From positions 1 to 64,000 of the forward strand of contig JAEUTA010000008.1 in the NCBI GenBank assembly GCA_016788205.1: DNA of 64,000 nt. Reading direction: 5' to 3'. The notes under the pieces are model-generated. The model was not told the DNA's origin and did not search any database. It was given only the letters and a program-made list of their open reading frames with translations. Positions 1 through 8,532 of the stretch are shown one piece after another (the stretch's first letter is position 1; every line of letters begins with the position of its first letter). The stretch comes from Flavobacteriales bacterium (GTDB lineage: Bacteria > Bacteroidota > Bacteroidia > Flavobacteriales_F > PHOS-HE28). The position numbers and the translations under genes were made by a program.

Positions 1-753
1 TATGCGTATGGTACCATCGGTAACATGCAGCCGCTCGGTAGGGTCTTCCAACCCGGCGTTGATGATGCCTGCTCTGTAGAAGTCACCTATGCCCACGTAG
101 GCCGAGCTATCGTTGGGCACGAACACACGGAAGCTCTCCAACCCCTCTTCGCTCCGGGCGCCATAGGCCGCATTGTCCATGCGGTTGGTGAACAGGAAGC
201 GTAACCTATCCGTGCCGTAGATGGAATTGTCCGGGTTGTCGCTCCATTGCAGCACGATATCGCTGCTGTCGTTGCCCGCGTATTTGGCGCCCACGTACGC
301 CTGGTCGCTATTACCCGTGAAGGTTACACCGTTGCGCTGCCACAAGCGGTAGCCGTGCTGTTGGGCATACACCGTAGCGTTTGCTGCGCCCAGCGAGTCG
401 ATCAAATGAAGCCGTGTGAAAGGAGCACGGCAGTTGATGTTGGTGAACGCATCGGGCTGCCCGCTCAACAACAGGTAGCCGGTGCGGTTCACACTCGGAT
501 ATTGGTTATTGGGCCCCATGGCACCGGTAAGGCTGGGAGTGAATCGCGCCCGTTGAATGCTATCCGTGTAGAAGTCGATCGGCTGGTTGCCGTTGTGGCG
601 GATGTCCAAGGGAAGGGTCGTACCGCTATCCCAGCCCGTATAATCACCAAGGCCTCCAGCATTACCCAGCACCGTGGTTTGGCCATATGTACGGCTGAAA
701 CCAGCTAAACCAACGGCCACGATCAAGGGCCGTATCCATTTATGTGTTCGCAT
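1..753 (-). CDS. Secreted surface protein, C-terminus cut by window edge
   Basis: Open from an ATG at 753 down to base 1 without a stop, so at least 251 residues, with the C-terminus outside the window. The N-terminus is a signal peptide (MRTHKWIRPLIVAVGLAGFS) with likely cleavage after YGQ. The visible end reads NPTERLHV-like (DPTERLHVTDGTIRI), a phrase typical of Bacteroidota proteins whose later part resembles phage tail-fibre or endosialidase stalks. That resemblance is family knowledge, and no such domain is visible here. It is transcribed in the same direction as the two T9SS cargo genes upstream of it, 77 bp beyond the stop of the first. Function unknown; cell-surface location likely. 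Confidence 0.7.
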   Translation of the reverse strand, partial: MRTHKWIRPLIVAVGLAGFSRTYGQTTVLGNAGGLGDYTGWDSGTTLPLDIRHNGNQPIDFYTDSIQRARFTPSLTGAMGPNNQYPSVNRTGYLLLSGQPDAFTNINCRAPFTRLHLIDSLGAANATVYAQQHGYRLWQRNGVTFTGNSDQAYVGAKYAGNDSSDIVLQWSDNPDNSIYGTDRLRFLFTNRMDNAAYGARSEEGLESFRVFVPNDSSAYVGIGDFYRAGIINAGLEDPTERLHVTDGTIRI

Positions 754-829
754 GATCTTTCGTGTTTGTTGTGAACTACCGAAAGACCGGATCTGCACAA
801 CGCTTCATTGGGCGAAGCGCTGCACGGCA

Positions 830-1864
830 CTACTCGACCAACAAGAATTTGAACGAACGTTGTTCTCCTTTGCCTACCAAACGCAGTGTGTAAGCACCTC
901 TTGCCCACTGCCCGACTTCCAAGGCCACCTCGTCGGTAGCGATCGTGTCGGACCATAGCCTACGTCCCACGGCGTCGAACACGCTTCCTTGGTAACCCTG
1001 CGCAGTTCGTATGTACAGCTGGTCTGTGGCTGGGTTAGGATACACGACCACACCCGCACCCGGCAATATCGCGACACCCTGCCCAAGATCACATCCGTCC
1101 GGGTTGCTGGTAACGCACACCTTGTCGATCAAGGTGTATGAACGCGGATACCATGGGAACACTGAGTTTGGTGCAGCAAAGTGAAGCGTATCGGTCTGTG
1201 CATTGTTGAAGAAGTTCCCAAGCATCACATACCGGTACGCACTGTCGGCCACGAAGCTTCCACTCACCAAGTTCCAGCCCACCGTATCGGATAGGATTGT
1301 GGTTCGGCGGATATGGGACGTGTTCGGTGCTGATGGGTATGCATCACCCCAATGCCATTGGCGCGACTGGGTGGTGAACAACATGCCGATGTTGTTCGTG
1401 GCCAACCAGATCTGCGGATACTGGGCGTTCCCTCCAAAGGCAGCGTTCGCATAGAAACTGGCGTAGTAAGTCTGGCCCACAACCAAGGGTTCCAGTAATT
1501 CAACCATGGCCCATTCACGCTGTTCTTCAACACCGTTCCGATGGTAGCTGAAGAGACCGATGCACGATGCTCCATCAAAGGGCTCTTGGAAGGTGAAGAA
1601 GTTCATCGGTAATCCATTCACGGCCCCGTAAGGCAAGCATGCCTGAAGATAGTCCGGGGTTAAATTGGAACTAAACCAATATTGCGGGCCATCCCCTTGA
1701 TCTTGAAAGCCAAGTACAGCGAGGCAGGTATCAGATTCCTCAAAAGATCCATTCGGGATCAGGGACTGTGCCGTGCAAACGGAAGGTGCAACGCCCAGCA
1801 GGTGGCAAAACCACAGCGGAAGAAGGGTGGCCTGCCACCTGCCGGTCGTTGTTGAGGAATTCAT
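830..1864 (-). CDS. T9SS type A sorting-domain protein, tandem paralogue 1
   Basis: A 344-residue secreted protein. It has an N-terminal signal peptide ending near CTAQ, then a lectin-like beta-sandwich region opening with IPNGSFEE that carries cysteines near both ends. The last 80 residues are a classic T9SS type A sorting domain: VVYPNPATDQLYI, then GRRLW, GAYTLRL and a terminal FKFLLVE. The type IX machinery should export it and attach it to the surface. It is paralogous to the next gene upstream (2453-3460), sharing the phrases NGSFE, SGSFVADSAYRY, VMLGN and YTLID. Ligand unknown; carbohydrate binding is only a guess from the fold type. Confidence 0.85.
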   Translation of the reverse strand: MNSSTTTGRWQATLLPLWFCHLLGVAPSVCTAQSLIPNGSFEESDTCLAVLGFQDQGDGPQYWFSSNLTPDYLQACLPYGAVNGLPMNFFTFQEPFDGASCIGLFSYHRNGVEEQREWAMVELLEPLVVGQTYYASFYANAAFGGNAQYPQIWLATNNIGMLFTTQSRQWHWGDAYPSAPNTSHIRRTTILSDTVGWNLVSGSFVADSAYRYVMLGNFFNNAQTDTLHFAAPNSVFPWYPRSYTLIDKVCVTSNPDGCDLGQGVAILPGAGVVVYPNPATDQLYIRTAQGYQGSVFDAVGRRLWSDTIATDEVALEVGQWARGAYTLRLVGKGEQRSFKFLLVE

Positions 1865-2014
1865 CGTTCGTTGTTCGTATTGACCTTTCGCTTTTGTCCG
1901 GTCAAGTTACCGCTTCTTCCGACCATTCGCTTGCTGCGGCGCGCAAGCGTGGTCCCCCTATTCTAGACCGCTGCTGTGCGGCGGGCGCTGCCTGTAGGCC
2001 ATTCGGGGGCACCC

Positions 2015-2022
2015 TATCTTTG
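2015..2022 (+). promoter_or_regulatory. TAnnTTTG -7 box, start of putative short RNA
   Basis: TATCTTTG matches the Bacteroidota -7 consensus exactly and is conserved as TACCTTTG at the same place in copy 2 (3615). No TTG -33 box is obvious. A transcript from about 2026 would run into the hairpin at 2080-2106, giving an RNA of about 90 nt. Confidence 0.5.
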
Positions 2023-2079
2023 CGTTGCGCTGTTTCGTTTACCTATACCAGTGGGTTTGGTGGGACAGTAGCGACCAGG

Positions 2080-2116
2080 GCCCTCGGTGTTACAAGCACC
2101 GGGGGCTTCTTTGTTG
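2080..2116 (+). terminator. Hairpin with T-rich tail inside repeat copy 1
   Basis: A 10-bp stem (GCCCTCGGTG with CACCGGGGGC, one wobble pair), a 7-nt loop, then TTCTTTGTTG. It is conserved at 3680-3716 in copy 2, where one change falls in the loop. It has the form of an intrinsic terminator for a plus-strand transcript, or it may be a structured RNA domain. Confidence 0.5.
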
Positions 2117-2452
2117 GGCTAGGCGGGTTAGGCCTGCGTGTTTTGTGGTAAGTGGTTTTCGCAGAGAGAACGGCGATAGTGCAGCAACTGCTTGGTGAGA
2201 AGATCGGCAGCGGATGCATTGCCAAGTTAATGCGCGAACGGAGCTTTCCAACCGATGTGGAAAAAGTTGATGACTGCTTCACACGGCGTTGGATGGAGCA
2301 TGTGCTCGCGCCTGCCGTGCAGCCGTATTCCATGCGCTCCTGCACTTTGGAACAGGAGTAAACTGCTGGCCAGCAGGACAGGCCTGAAACTGTGTTTTGT
2401 GAACATGGTCTTTGGTGTTTGAGAGACTCTTCACCGAAAGACCGGACCGTTG

Positions 2453-3460
2453 CTACTCGGTCAACACGAACTTGAACGCTCGGCTTTCTTCTCCCTTAAC
2501 CGCTCGCAATACGTAGCTGCCCCGTGCCCAAGAGGCCACATCGAGTTGCAACAATGCGCTAGCTACAACTCCACTGTACACCAATCTCCCAGCGGTATCC
2601 AGCACCTGCATGCTCGTTCCCGGCGGCACGCCACTAACCGTAAGCACCCCTACCGAAGGATTAGGGTAGAGTCTTACGCCGTCGGAACCGTAGTGGGCCA
2701 TCCCAGAAGGCAGCGGATCAGTACTCACCCTTACGTTGTCGATCAAGGTATAGGCCTTGGGCAACCATTCGTGGTGAGCGAAAAGGACCGTATCCGTTGT
2801 GGCGTTGTCGAAGTGATTGCCCAGCATGATGTAACGGTAGGCACTGTCGGCAACGAAACTGCCGCTCACCAAGGTCCAGTTCACCGTATCAGCAAGCACA
2901 TCCGGACGGTAGACCTGTGCATGATTGCCAGGCATTCGGTAAGGATCGCCGATATTCCAATGTCCAGGATCCATGATGAATAGTGCTCCGACGTGGCTTG
3001 ACGCCGCATAGAGTCCGGGGTATTCCTCGCTACCGTTCCAAGCCGCATTGGCGAAGAAGCTAACGAAATAGGTTTCGCCAACCACTAAGTACTCACTAAG
3101 TTCAATAGCCATATACTCCCGCAGACCAGAGGGCAATTGATATGTAACCAGTCCTGCAAAGTACTCTCCATCCTGTGGGTACTGAAAAGCGGCCGTACTT
3201 TGAGGAATTCCATTGGCAGTCCCGCTTGGCAAACAGCCTTGATAGTAATCGGGCGACCCACTTGCTGAGAACCACCCCAACGGTCCATCTGTTTCGGAGT
3301 AGAAGCCCAAGACTTGTCTGCAAGTGTCATGCAACTCAAAAGATCCGTTGTAAACCAAGTTGCCCTGTGCCGCTGCTTGTTGGCCGGTCAATTGCATCAC
3401 CAAACCCAGCAATAGGCCGGGAAGCATGCTTGCGTGGATGGAACGGTTAGGATCGATCAT
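2453..3460 (-). CDS. T9SS type A sorting-domain protein, tandem paralogue 2
   Basis: A 335-residue secreted protein, paralogous along its whole length to the product of 830-1864. The signal peptide ends near QAAAQ; the lectin-like region opens with LVYNGSFELHDTC. The C-terminal type A sorting domain reads RLYPNPSVGVLTVSG, GRLVYSG, GSYVLR and a terminal AFKFVLTE. The gene and its upstream element form a unit of about 1.6 kb duplicated in tandem. The proteins have drifted far more than the upstream element, so the copies are either under different constraints or the element has been homogenised by conversion. Binding partner unknown. Confidence 0.85.
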   Translation of the reverse strand: MIDPNRSIHASMLPGLLLGLVMQLTGQQAAAQGNLVYNGSFELHDTCRQVLGFYSETDGPLGWFSASGSPDYYQGCLPSGTANGIPQSTAAFQYPQDGEYFAGLVTYQLPSGLREYMAIELSEYLVVGETYFVSFFANAAWNGSEEYPGLYAASSHVGALFIMDPGHWNIGDPYRMPGNHAQVYRPDVLADTVNWTLVSGSFVADSAYRYIMLGNHFDNATTDTVLFAHHEWLPKAYTLIDNVRVSTDPLPSGMAHYGSDGVRLYPNPSVGVLTVSGVPPGTSMQVLDTAGRLVYSGVVASALLQLDVASWARGSYVLRAVKGEESRAFKFVLTE

Positions 3461-3614
3461 CGTTCGTTCAAGTTCATGTTGACCGGGTTAGCAAGCCCGA
3501 TCCGCCCTCTAAAAGATACAGGGGATTCCGTGGCCATGGCGCCTTCCACGGTGCCTGCTTGGATATGACCGTCCAAGGGCGGCGAACGCTGCCCGGCACT
3601 ACCGGGGAGCGACC

Positions 3615-3940
3615 TACCTTTGCATTGCGCTGTTTCGTTTACCTATACCAGTGGGTTTGGTGGGACAGTAGCGACCAAGGCCCTCGGTGTTGCAAGCACC
3701 GGGGGCTTCTTTGTTGTGCCAGGCGGGTTAGGCCTGCGTGTTTTGTGGTAAGTGGTTTTTGCAGAGAGAACGGCGAGAGCGCAGCAACTGCTTGGTGAGA
3801 AGATCGGCAGCGGATGCATTGCCAAGATAATGCGCGACCGGAGCATTCCAAGCGATGTGGAAAAAGTTGATGCGTGCTTCACACGGTGCTGGATGGAGCA
3901 TGTGCTGGTGCCTACCAAGCAGCAGCATGCCATGCGCTTC
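3615..3940. repeat. Duplicated upstream element, copy 2
   Basis: Gapless partner of 2015-2340. It carries the same TACCTTTG box (3615-3622), hairpin (3680-3706) and T-rich tail. It lies 155 bp upstream of the 2453-3460 gene. Similarity stops at about 3940. The following 3941-4277 is GC-rich sequence open in several frames, in which I see no convincing gene, promoter or repeat before the HTH gene. Confidence 0.85.
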
Positions 3941-4277
3941 TACCACGTTGCGCACGGTCAGTACAGGGTGCACGCGCAAACCCGCTTCGGTGATCGGTCC
4001 GCTCCATGCACGGCCACTCCTGCGTTGCTCCGTGCGTTGCCCGTATGCTCCATGCGCAGGGGTGTACCCGTTGGAACGAGGAGCGGAGGGTTCCGGCTGT
4101 GGCGTGGTAGTGCACGTGCCCCGTGTGCGGCGCATCTTGTGCTGGCTGCGCACCAGCGGCCGGGTACCTGCTCATGTTCACCGCTCTACCACACCGGAGC
4201 CATGTGGCCTTGGGGCCAACGTTACCTGCCACAGGTCCGTTGGTCTGCCACCGGGTCGCCACCAACACCACACGTCC

Positions 4278-4613
4278 ATGGCACGGCAACGCGAACGCGG
4301 CAAGCGGCCACCTGCGGTGAAGCGCGTGAAGCGCGCCATGGTGCGCCTCACCTACACGCTGGCCCAATGCGACACGCTGGGCAAGCTGATCGTGTACCTG
4401 CGCGAGAGCAAGGGTTGGGACCAACACACCTTGGTAGCGCTGACCGGTCTTAAGCAGAGCCGCCTGAGCAGCTTGGAGCGCGACACACGCAAGCCCAGCT
4501 TCGAGGAGATGGACGTGCTCGCGCTCTTTCTGGAACAGTCCCTGCAGGTCTTCAGCACACGCCGCCCCATGCGGCCGCAGGGTGTGGAGGGTGCCCATGA
4601 TGCAGGCCGATGA
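4278..4613 (+). CDS. Small XRE-family helix-turn-helix regulator
   Basis: A 111-residue protein. The first 25 residues are strongly basic (MARQRERGKRPP, then KRVKR); a Cro/C1-type HTH follows at roughly residues 35-90, with GKLIVYLRESKGW, the recognition part LVALTGLKQSRLSSLERD and PSFEEMDVLALFL. I chose the ATG at 4278 because everything upstream in the frame (to 3855) lies partly in the duplicated element and looks non-coding. It immediately precedes a 22-bp periodic array of palindromic cores, which invites the idea that this protein binds there. That link is inference from position only. Residues after about 95 are low-complexity and may be poorly constrained. Confidence 0.7.
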   Translation: MARQRERGKRPPAVKRVKRAMVRLTYTLAQCDTLGKLIVYLRESKGWDQHTLVALTGLKQSRLSSLERDTRKPSFEEMDVLALFLEQSLQVFSTRRPMRPQGVEGAHDAGR

Positions 4614-4663
4614 GCGGTGGTGCGGCAGGCGCTCGTGTACGTTGTGCCCGGCGGCGATGCCCG

Positions 4664-5122
4664 CACAGTACCCACGATGCCACTGCACCAAGGGCATGGT
4701 GCGCATGTACCAAGGGTACGTTGCCACCGCACCGTGTGTACGATGGCCTGCCAAAGGGACAAGGTGTAGGCCATAGCAGGCCAGGCCTTGTGCGGTCAAG
4801 GTCTTGTTCGGTGGCACCGTACCCTTGGTGTGGGCGTACCGTGGGTACGATGCCCATACACCGAGGCCATGGTGTGCACGCACCCAGTGCACGGTGCCAG
4901 CACACCAAGGCCTTGGTGCGCCCATACCAAGGGCACGGTGCCAGGGCATCGTGTGTACCATGCTCCCACACCATGGGTACGATGCGCTGGCATCGTGGGT
5001 ACGTTGTCAGTCCATCGTGGGTACGGTGGCAGGCCATCGTGGGTACATTGGCAGTCTACCTTGGCCTTGGTACGCGCGAAAAGGGCAGCGCTGCCAGCCC
5101 ACCGTACCCACGGTGGTTACGG
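4664..5122. repeat. 22-bp-periodic array of degenerate palindromic units
   Basis: About 21 units, each a 16-bp core plus 6-bp spacer. From 4815 to 5078 twelve units follow at exactly 22 bp with no slip; 4664-4795 holds six more at 22 bp, followed by a 19-bp unit. Cores begin YACC or CATC and usually end GGTG, GATG or a similar word. The core at 4903 (CACCAAGGCCTTGGTG) is a perfect palindrome, while most others are imperfect. Spacers are all different. Both strands are largely free of stops here, so long open frames arise by chance. The rest of 4614-5291 (5123-5291) shows no further structure I can name. Not a CRISPR. Function unknown; clustered protein-binding sites are one possibility. Confidence 0.85.
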
Positions 5123-5291
5123 TGTTGCTAGAATACTCCACATGGGTTGTGGCCGCGCGTAACCCAGCGGGCATGGGCACTGCGTGGCAGGTCGCGTACT
5201 CCAATTGGCGTATCGTGGTATTGTGGTGCACGCTTTTCCGGCGTTCAGCGTACCAAGGCCCGGATCGCACAAACGTGATCCACCCAACACC

Positions 5292-5912
5292 ATGAAAGCG
5301 AATATCAAGCTTTCCCTTTTCGAGCTCACCTTCGTCAGGCTCCTTGCGCTCATCCGTAACGTGATCGCAAAAATGACGGGGAACGCCTTCTTCACCACGC
5401 CAGCGGTGACGGTAAGTGCGATGGTAACGGCGGCGGACAAACTGGAGGCCGCGATAGAGAACGCGACCAACGGCAGCCGCCTGAGCAAGCTGGAGCGCGA
5501 TGCGCTGGTAGAGGAGGTGCGGTCCATGCTGCGCGTCCAGGCGGATTACGTGCGCAGCATTGCCAAGGGCGATGCGGTGATGCTGGCCAGCAGTGGTTTC
5601 GAGCTGGCGAAGCAGCGCGAACCGGTGGGCCTGCCGGGTGTCACCAAGGAGCTGGTGGCGCTGTTCACCCAGCGCCGTGGCGAGGTGGACCTGCGTTGGC
5701 GTACGGTACGCGGTGCCCATGGGTACCACGTGTGGATCAGCGAAAGCGACCCCGCCGTGGCCGCCAACTGGAAAGCCATCGCCTACACCACCCGCGCACG
5801 CTTCACCGCGGACGGACTGGAGAGCGTGAAGGCCTACTGGTTCTGCGTTAGCGCCATGGGCTCCGCCGGCGAAGGCGCACAGAGCGACCCCGCAAAAGGC
5901 ATCGCCGCCTAA
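5292..5912 (+). CDS. Fibronectin type III domain protein
   Basis: A 206-residue protein without a signal peptide. The N-terminal half (MKANIKLSLFELTFVRLLAL onward) is helical, with an alanine-rich stretch and an LSKLERDALVEEVRSMLRVQADYV helix. The C-terminal half (about 125-206) looks like one fibronectin III domain: VDLRWRTVRGAHGYHVWIS, RARFTADGL, YWFCVSAMGSAGEG and a terminal DPAKGIAA. Proteins of this size and layout are common, uncharacterised Bacteroidota genes. The ATG at 5292 is preferred because the upstream frame runs into the repeat array. It is followed by a strong terminator. Confidence 0.75.
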   Translation: MKANIKLSLFELTFVRLLALIRNVIAKMTGNAFFTTPAVTVSAMVTAADKLEAAIENATNGSRLSKLERDALVEEVRSMLRVQADYVRSIAKGDAVMLASSGFELAKQREPVGLPGVTKELVALFTQRRGEVDLRWRTVRGAHGYHVWISESDPAVAANWKAIAYTTRARFTADGLESVKAYWFCVSAMGSAGEGAQSDPAKGIAA

Positions 5913-5932
5913 GCGCAACGCTCCTGTAACGG

Positions 5933-5970
5933 AACAACCCCGGCATTCTCGGCCGGGGTTGTTCGTTTTT
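5933..5970 (+). terminator. Intrinsic terminator after the fibronectin gene
   Basis: A 12-bp perfect stem (AACAACCCCGGC with GCCGGGGTTGTT), a loop of about 7 nt, then CGTTTTT. It sits 20 bp past the stop at 5912 and before the oppositely oriented TonB receptor. Confidence 0.9.
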
Positions 5971-6000
5971 AGGACTGGGCTGTGCTTGGGCAGGCCCCCC

Positions 6001-8520
6001 TCAGAACCACGCGATCAACTTCAAGTTGTACCGCCGGGGTGTCAGGTAGTCGGGCACGGAATACTGCCTGCCATCCACGCTCTCTATCCAGGTGTGGGTG
6101 ATGGTGTTGTTGATGTTGAGCAGGTTGAACACCTCCAGGCTCACCCACATGTTGTCTATGCTGCCAAGGAAGCCGCGCTTCTCCTGTCCCTTGGCGCCCA
6201 GCAGCTGTTTGCTGAAGCCGATGTCCACACGGCGGTACAGGGTGGTGCGCAGCGTATCGGCATAGCGCGTGGCGGTGGGTGGGCCAAAGGGTACGCCGGT
6301 GCCGAAGTTCACGTTCAGGTGCACCTTCAGCGTGGGTATGCTGGGCATCTCGTCCTGGAAGAAGAAGGCCACGTTCACGCGTTGGTCCGTGGGGCGCGGT
6401 ATCCAGCCGGGTTTTACCACAACGGTATCAACGGCCACCTGGTCGAAGGTGTAGCCCGGCACGATCAGGTCGCCCGCTGCGTTGTAGCGCTTGGTGTAGC
6501 TGTCCGCGTAAAGGTCTTCCTGTATGCTCATCACGCTGGCGCCGATCCAGCTTTCCACCCCATCGATGAACTCGCCGTTCAACTTCATGTCCAGTCCGGT
6601 GGCGAAGCCTTTGGCCAGGTTGGCGCCGTAATAGCGGATGCGCACGTTGTCCAGCTCGTACGGGATCAGGTCGTCCATCTGCTTGTAGTAGCCCTCGGCC
6701 GTGAATTTGAAGGGCCGCTCCCAGATGGTGAAGCGGCGGTCCATGCCCAGCACGTAGTGGATGCTGCGCTGGGCCTTGATGTCCGGGTTCAGCTGCCCCT
6801 GCAGGTTGCGCACCTCGCGGTAGAAGGGCGGTTGGTAGTACACACCGAAGGCGGCCCAGAAGCTGTAGTCCACATCCAGCGTGTCGCCCTGCTCGTCCAC
6901 CTTCTTCCACCCGGGGTGGTAGGTGAAGCGCACGCGTGGGCTGGCCACCGTTTGGCCGTTGTAGGTCCAGTGCTGCGCGCGCGCACCGGCGATGAGGGTG
7001 TACCACTTGTCGTTGCCGCGCTCCCAGCGCCAGGTGTTCTGCAGGTAGCCGCTGGCCCGCAGGCTCTCCATGTTCAGCCTGCTCTTCAGCACGTAGTTCA
7101 GCTTCAGGTCGTCGCTCTGGTTCAGCGGTATGCTGAAGTCCGCCGAGTCGATCACCGTCCACTCGCTCAGCTTGTCGTTGATCACCTCGCTGCGCACATC
7201 GGCGCCCCACTGCAGGTAGCTGCGTTCGCGTTGCAGGTAGCCTTTGTGGGCGAAGGCGAGCACGGTGGCGTCCAGCGCATTGCGCGCGTGTTTCAGCGAG
7301 CGGCCGATGCCCAGGTTCTGTTTCACCTCGCCGTAGCGGCTGCTGTTGGGGTCGCGCTCCAGCTCGTCCAGGTAGTACTCGCTCAGCACATCGAAGCGTT
7401 CGCTCTCCACGGTGTTGAAGGCGCTGGCGGTGAATTTGAGGCGCGTGTTCTTGTTGGCCTGCACGTTGAGGTTGAGCGCGCCGAACAAGGTCTCGAACCG
7501 GGTCACTTCCTGCCCCTCGAAGTAGGAGGTGAAGCGCAGGGCCTGGTTAAAGCTGCCGTATTCCGTTTCGCGGCTTTCGGGCACCACGCCGTACTTGTTG
7601 CTGGAGTAAAGGCCCAGGAAGCCGAGCTCCACCTGGTCGGTGATGTCGTAGGTCCAGTAGCTCTGTATGTCCGTGTAGGCTGGGCGGTACTGGCCCTTGG
7701 TGTCGAGGCCGTTGAGCACGAGGGTGTTGGTGCGGTAGCGCACACCGGATACCTGGCGCAGCCGCTTGTTCAGCATGGTGTTCTCCAGGTGGAAGGCGCC
7801 ACCGAGCAGGCTGGCCATGGCGCTGCCCGCGAACTTCTTGGGCCGCTTGTAGGTGATGTCCAGCACGCTGCTCATCTTGTCGCCGTAGCGCGCCTCGAAA
7901 CCACCGGGGCTGAACTGGATGCGCTCGATCATGTCCGGATTGGGGAAGCTGAGGCCTTCCTGCTGCCCGGCGCGCGCCAGGAACGGGCGGTATACCTCGA
8001 TGTCGTTCACGTACACGAGGTTCTCGTCGAAGTTGCCGCCACGGATGTTGTAGCCCGCGCTCAACTCGTTGCGTGTGCTGTAACCGAGCTGCCCTTGCAG
8101 CAAGGCTTCCACACCGCCCTGCACACTGGGCACGAAACGCGCCACGCGCGGGTCCAGCGACTCCAGGCCTTCTTCGCGGTCGCGCCGGGTGCCGCGTATG
8201 GTGGTGCCGCCCAGCTCGGTCACCTGCAGGCTGATGTCATACGAGACCGTGGCCCCGCCATCCACGATCACGCGGTGTTCGAAGGGCTGCATGCCGGTAT
8301 AGCTCCAGCGCAGCAGTACGGACTCGCCGCCGGGCAGCGTTAGGGTGTAGCGCCCCTGGTCGTCGCAGGCCGTGCCGGTGGTGGTGCCCACGATGGACAC
8401 GTTGGCGCGGGGCAGGGTGTTGCCATACGCATCGCGTACGGTGCCGGTAAGGGTGCCGGTGCTCTGGGCCAACGTCCATGCGCTGTGCAGGAGGAATAAG
8501 GTCAGCAGGACGTGCCGCAT
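6001..8520 (-). CDS. TonB-dependent outer-membrane receptor with CarboxypepD_reg domain
   Basis: 839 residues. A signal peptide ends at TLAQ; residues 22-105 form a carboxypeptidase-regulatory-like domain (TGTLTGTVRDAYGN, PRANVSIVGTTTGTACDDQG), as in SusC-type receptors. The plug follows (about 110-230, with NIRGGNFDENLVYVNDIEVYRP and GGFEARYGDKMSSVLDI), then a 22-strand-type barrel ending in the aromatic residue of RRYNLKLIAWF. It should take up a TonB-energised substrate. No SusD partner or other substrate clue lies next to it, so the ligand is open. A TATCTTAG box (8533-8540) lies 12 nt before the ATG. A long opposite-strand open frame over this gene is a codon-usage shadow. Confidence 0.9.
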   Translation of the reverse strand: MRHVLLTLFLLHSAWTLAQSTGTLTGTVRDAYGNTLPRANVSIVGTTTGTACDDQGRYTLTLPGGESVLLRWSYTGMQPFEHRVIVDGGATVSYDISLQVTELGGTTIRGTRRDREEGLESLDPRVARFVPSVQGGVEALLQGQLGYSTRNELSAGYNIRGGNFDENLVYVNDIEVYRPFLARAGQQEGLSFPNPDMIERIQFSPGGFEARYGDKMSSVLDITYKRPKKFAGSAMASLLGGAFHLENTMLNKRLRQVSGVRYRTNTLVLNGLDTKGQYRPAYTDIQSYWTYDITDQVELGFLGLYSSNKYGVVPESRETEYGSFNQALRFTSYFEGQEVTRFETLFGALNLNVQANKNTRLKFTASAFNTVESERFDVLSEYYLDELERDPNSSRYGEVKQNLGIGRSLKHARNALDATVLAFAHKGYLQRERSYLQWGADVRSEVINDKLSEWTVIDSADFSIPLNQSDDLKLNYVLKSRLNMESLRASGYLQNTWRWERGNDKWYTLIAGARAQHWTYNGQTVASPRVRFTYHPGWKKVDEQGDTLDVDYSFWAAFGVYYQPPFYREVRNLQGQLNPDIKAQRSIHYVLGMDRRFTIWERPFKFTAEGYYKQMDDLIPYELDNVRIRYYGANLAKGFATGLDMKLNGEFIDGVESWIGASVMSIQEDLYADSYTKRYNAAGDLIVPGYTFDQVAVDTVVVKPGWIPRPTDQRVNVAFFFQDEMPSIPTLKVHLNVNFGTGVPFGPPTATRYADTLRTTLYRRVDIGFSKQLLGAKGQEKRGFLGSIDNMWVSLEVFNLLNINNTITHTWIESVDGRQYSVPDYLTPRRYNLKLIAWF

Positions 8521-8532
8521 GCGAAAGGTCGG

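Larger units (their letters stand above)
2015..2340. repeat. Duplicated upstream element, copy 1 (pair with 3615-3940)
   Basis: This block matches 3615-3940 without any gap, at an exact 1600-bp offset; by hand I count about 26 differences in 326 bp, roughly 92% identity. It lies upstream of the 830-1864 gene. It begins with a TATCTTTG promoter-like box on the plus strand and contains a 10-bp stem hairpin at 2080-2106 followed by TTCTTTGTTG. A GTG-started open frame (2152-2361) exists in both copies, and its differences are mostly conservative (L/I, E/D, F/I, T/S), but no recognisable protein results. I cannot name the element. About 120 further bases (1865-2014) separate it from the gene start and show nothing else. 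Confidence 0.85.

Noticed and set aside
2152..2361. Short GTG-started protein in the duplicated element (also at 3752)
   Set aside because: Conservative differences between copies are suggestive, but the frames diverge at the end, there is no recognisable domain, and the most conserved part of the element lies outside the frame. Kept as an open question under the repeat.
3912..4961. 349-residue open frame on the minus strand (and similar plus-strand frames to 5295)
   Set aside because: It runs through the array and the antisense of the HTH gene; the protein is a string of His/Gly/Trp/Arg words produced by the 22-bp units, without a fold or start context.
4664..5122. CRISPR array
   Set aside because: Units are 22 bp with 16-bp variable palindromic cores and 6-bp spacers; there is no constant repeat, no 25-40-bp spacer and no cas gene.
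5959..8343. 794-residue open frame on the plus strand
   Set aside because: It lies wholly antisense to the TonB receptor; its Val/His/Gln/Ala-rich sequence is the usual shadow of a GC-rich gene.
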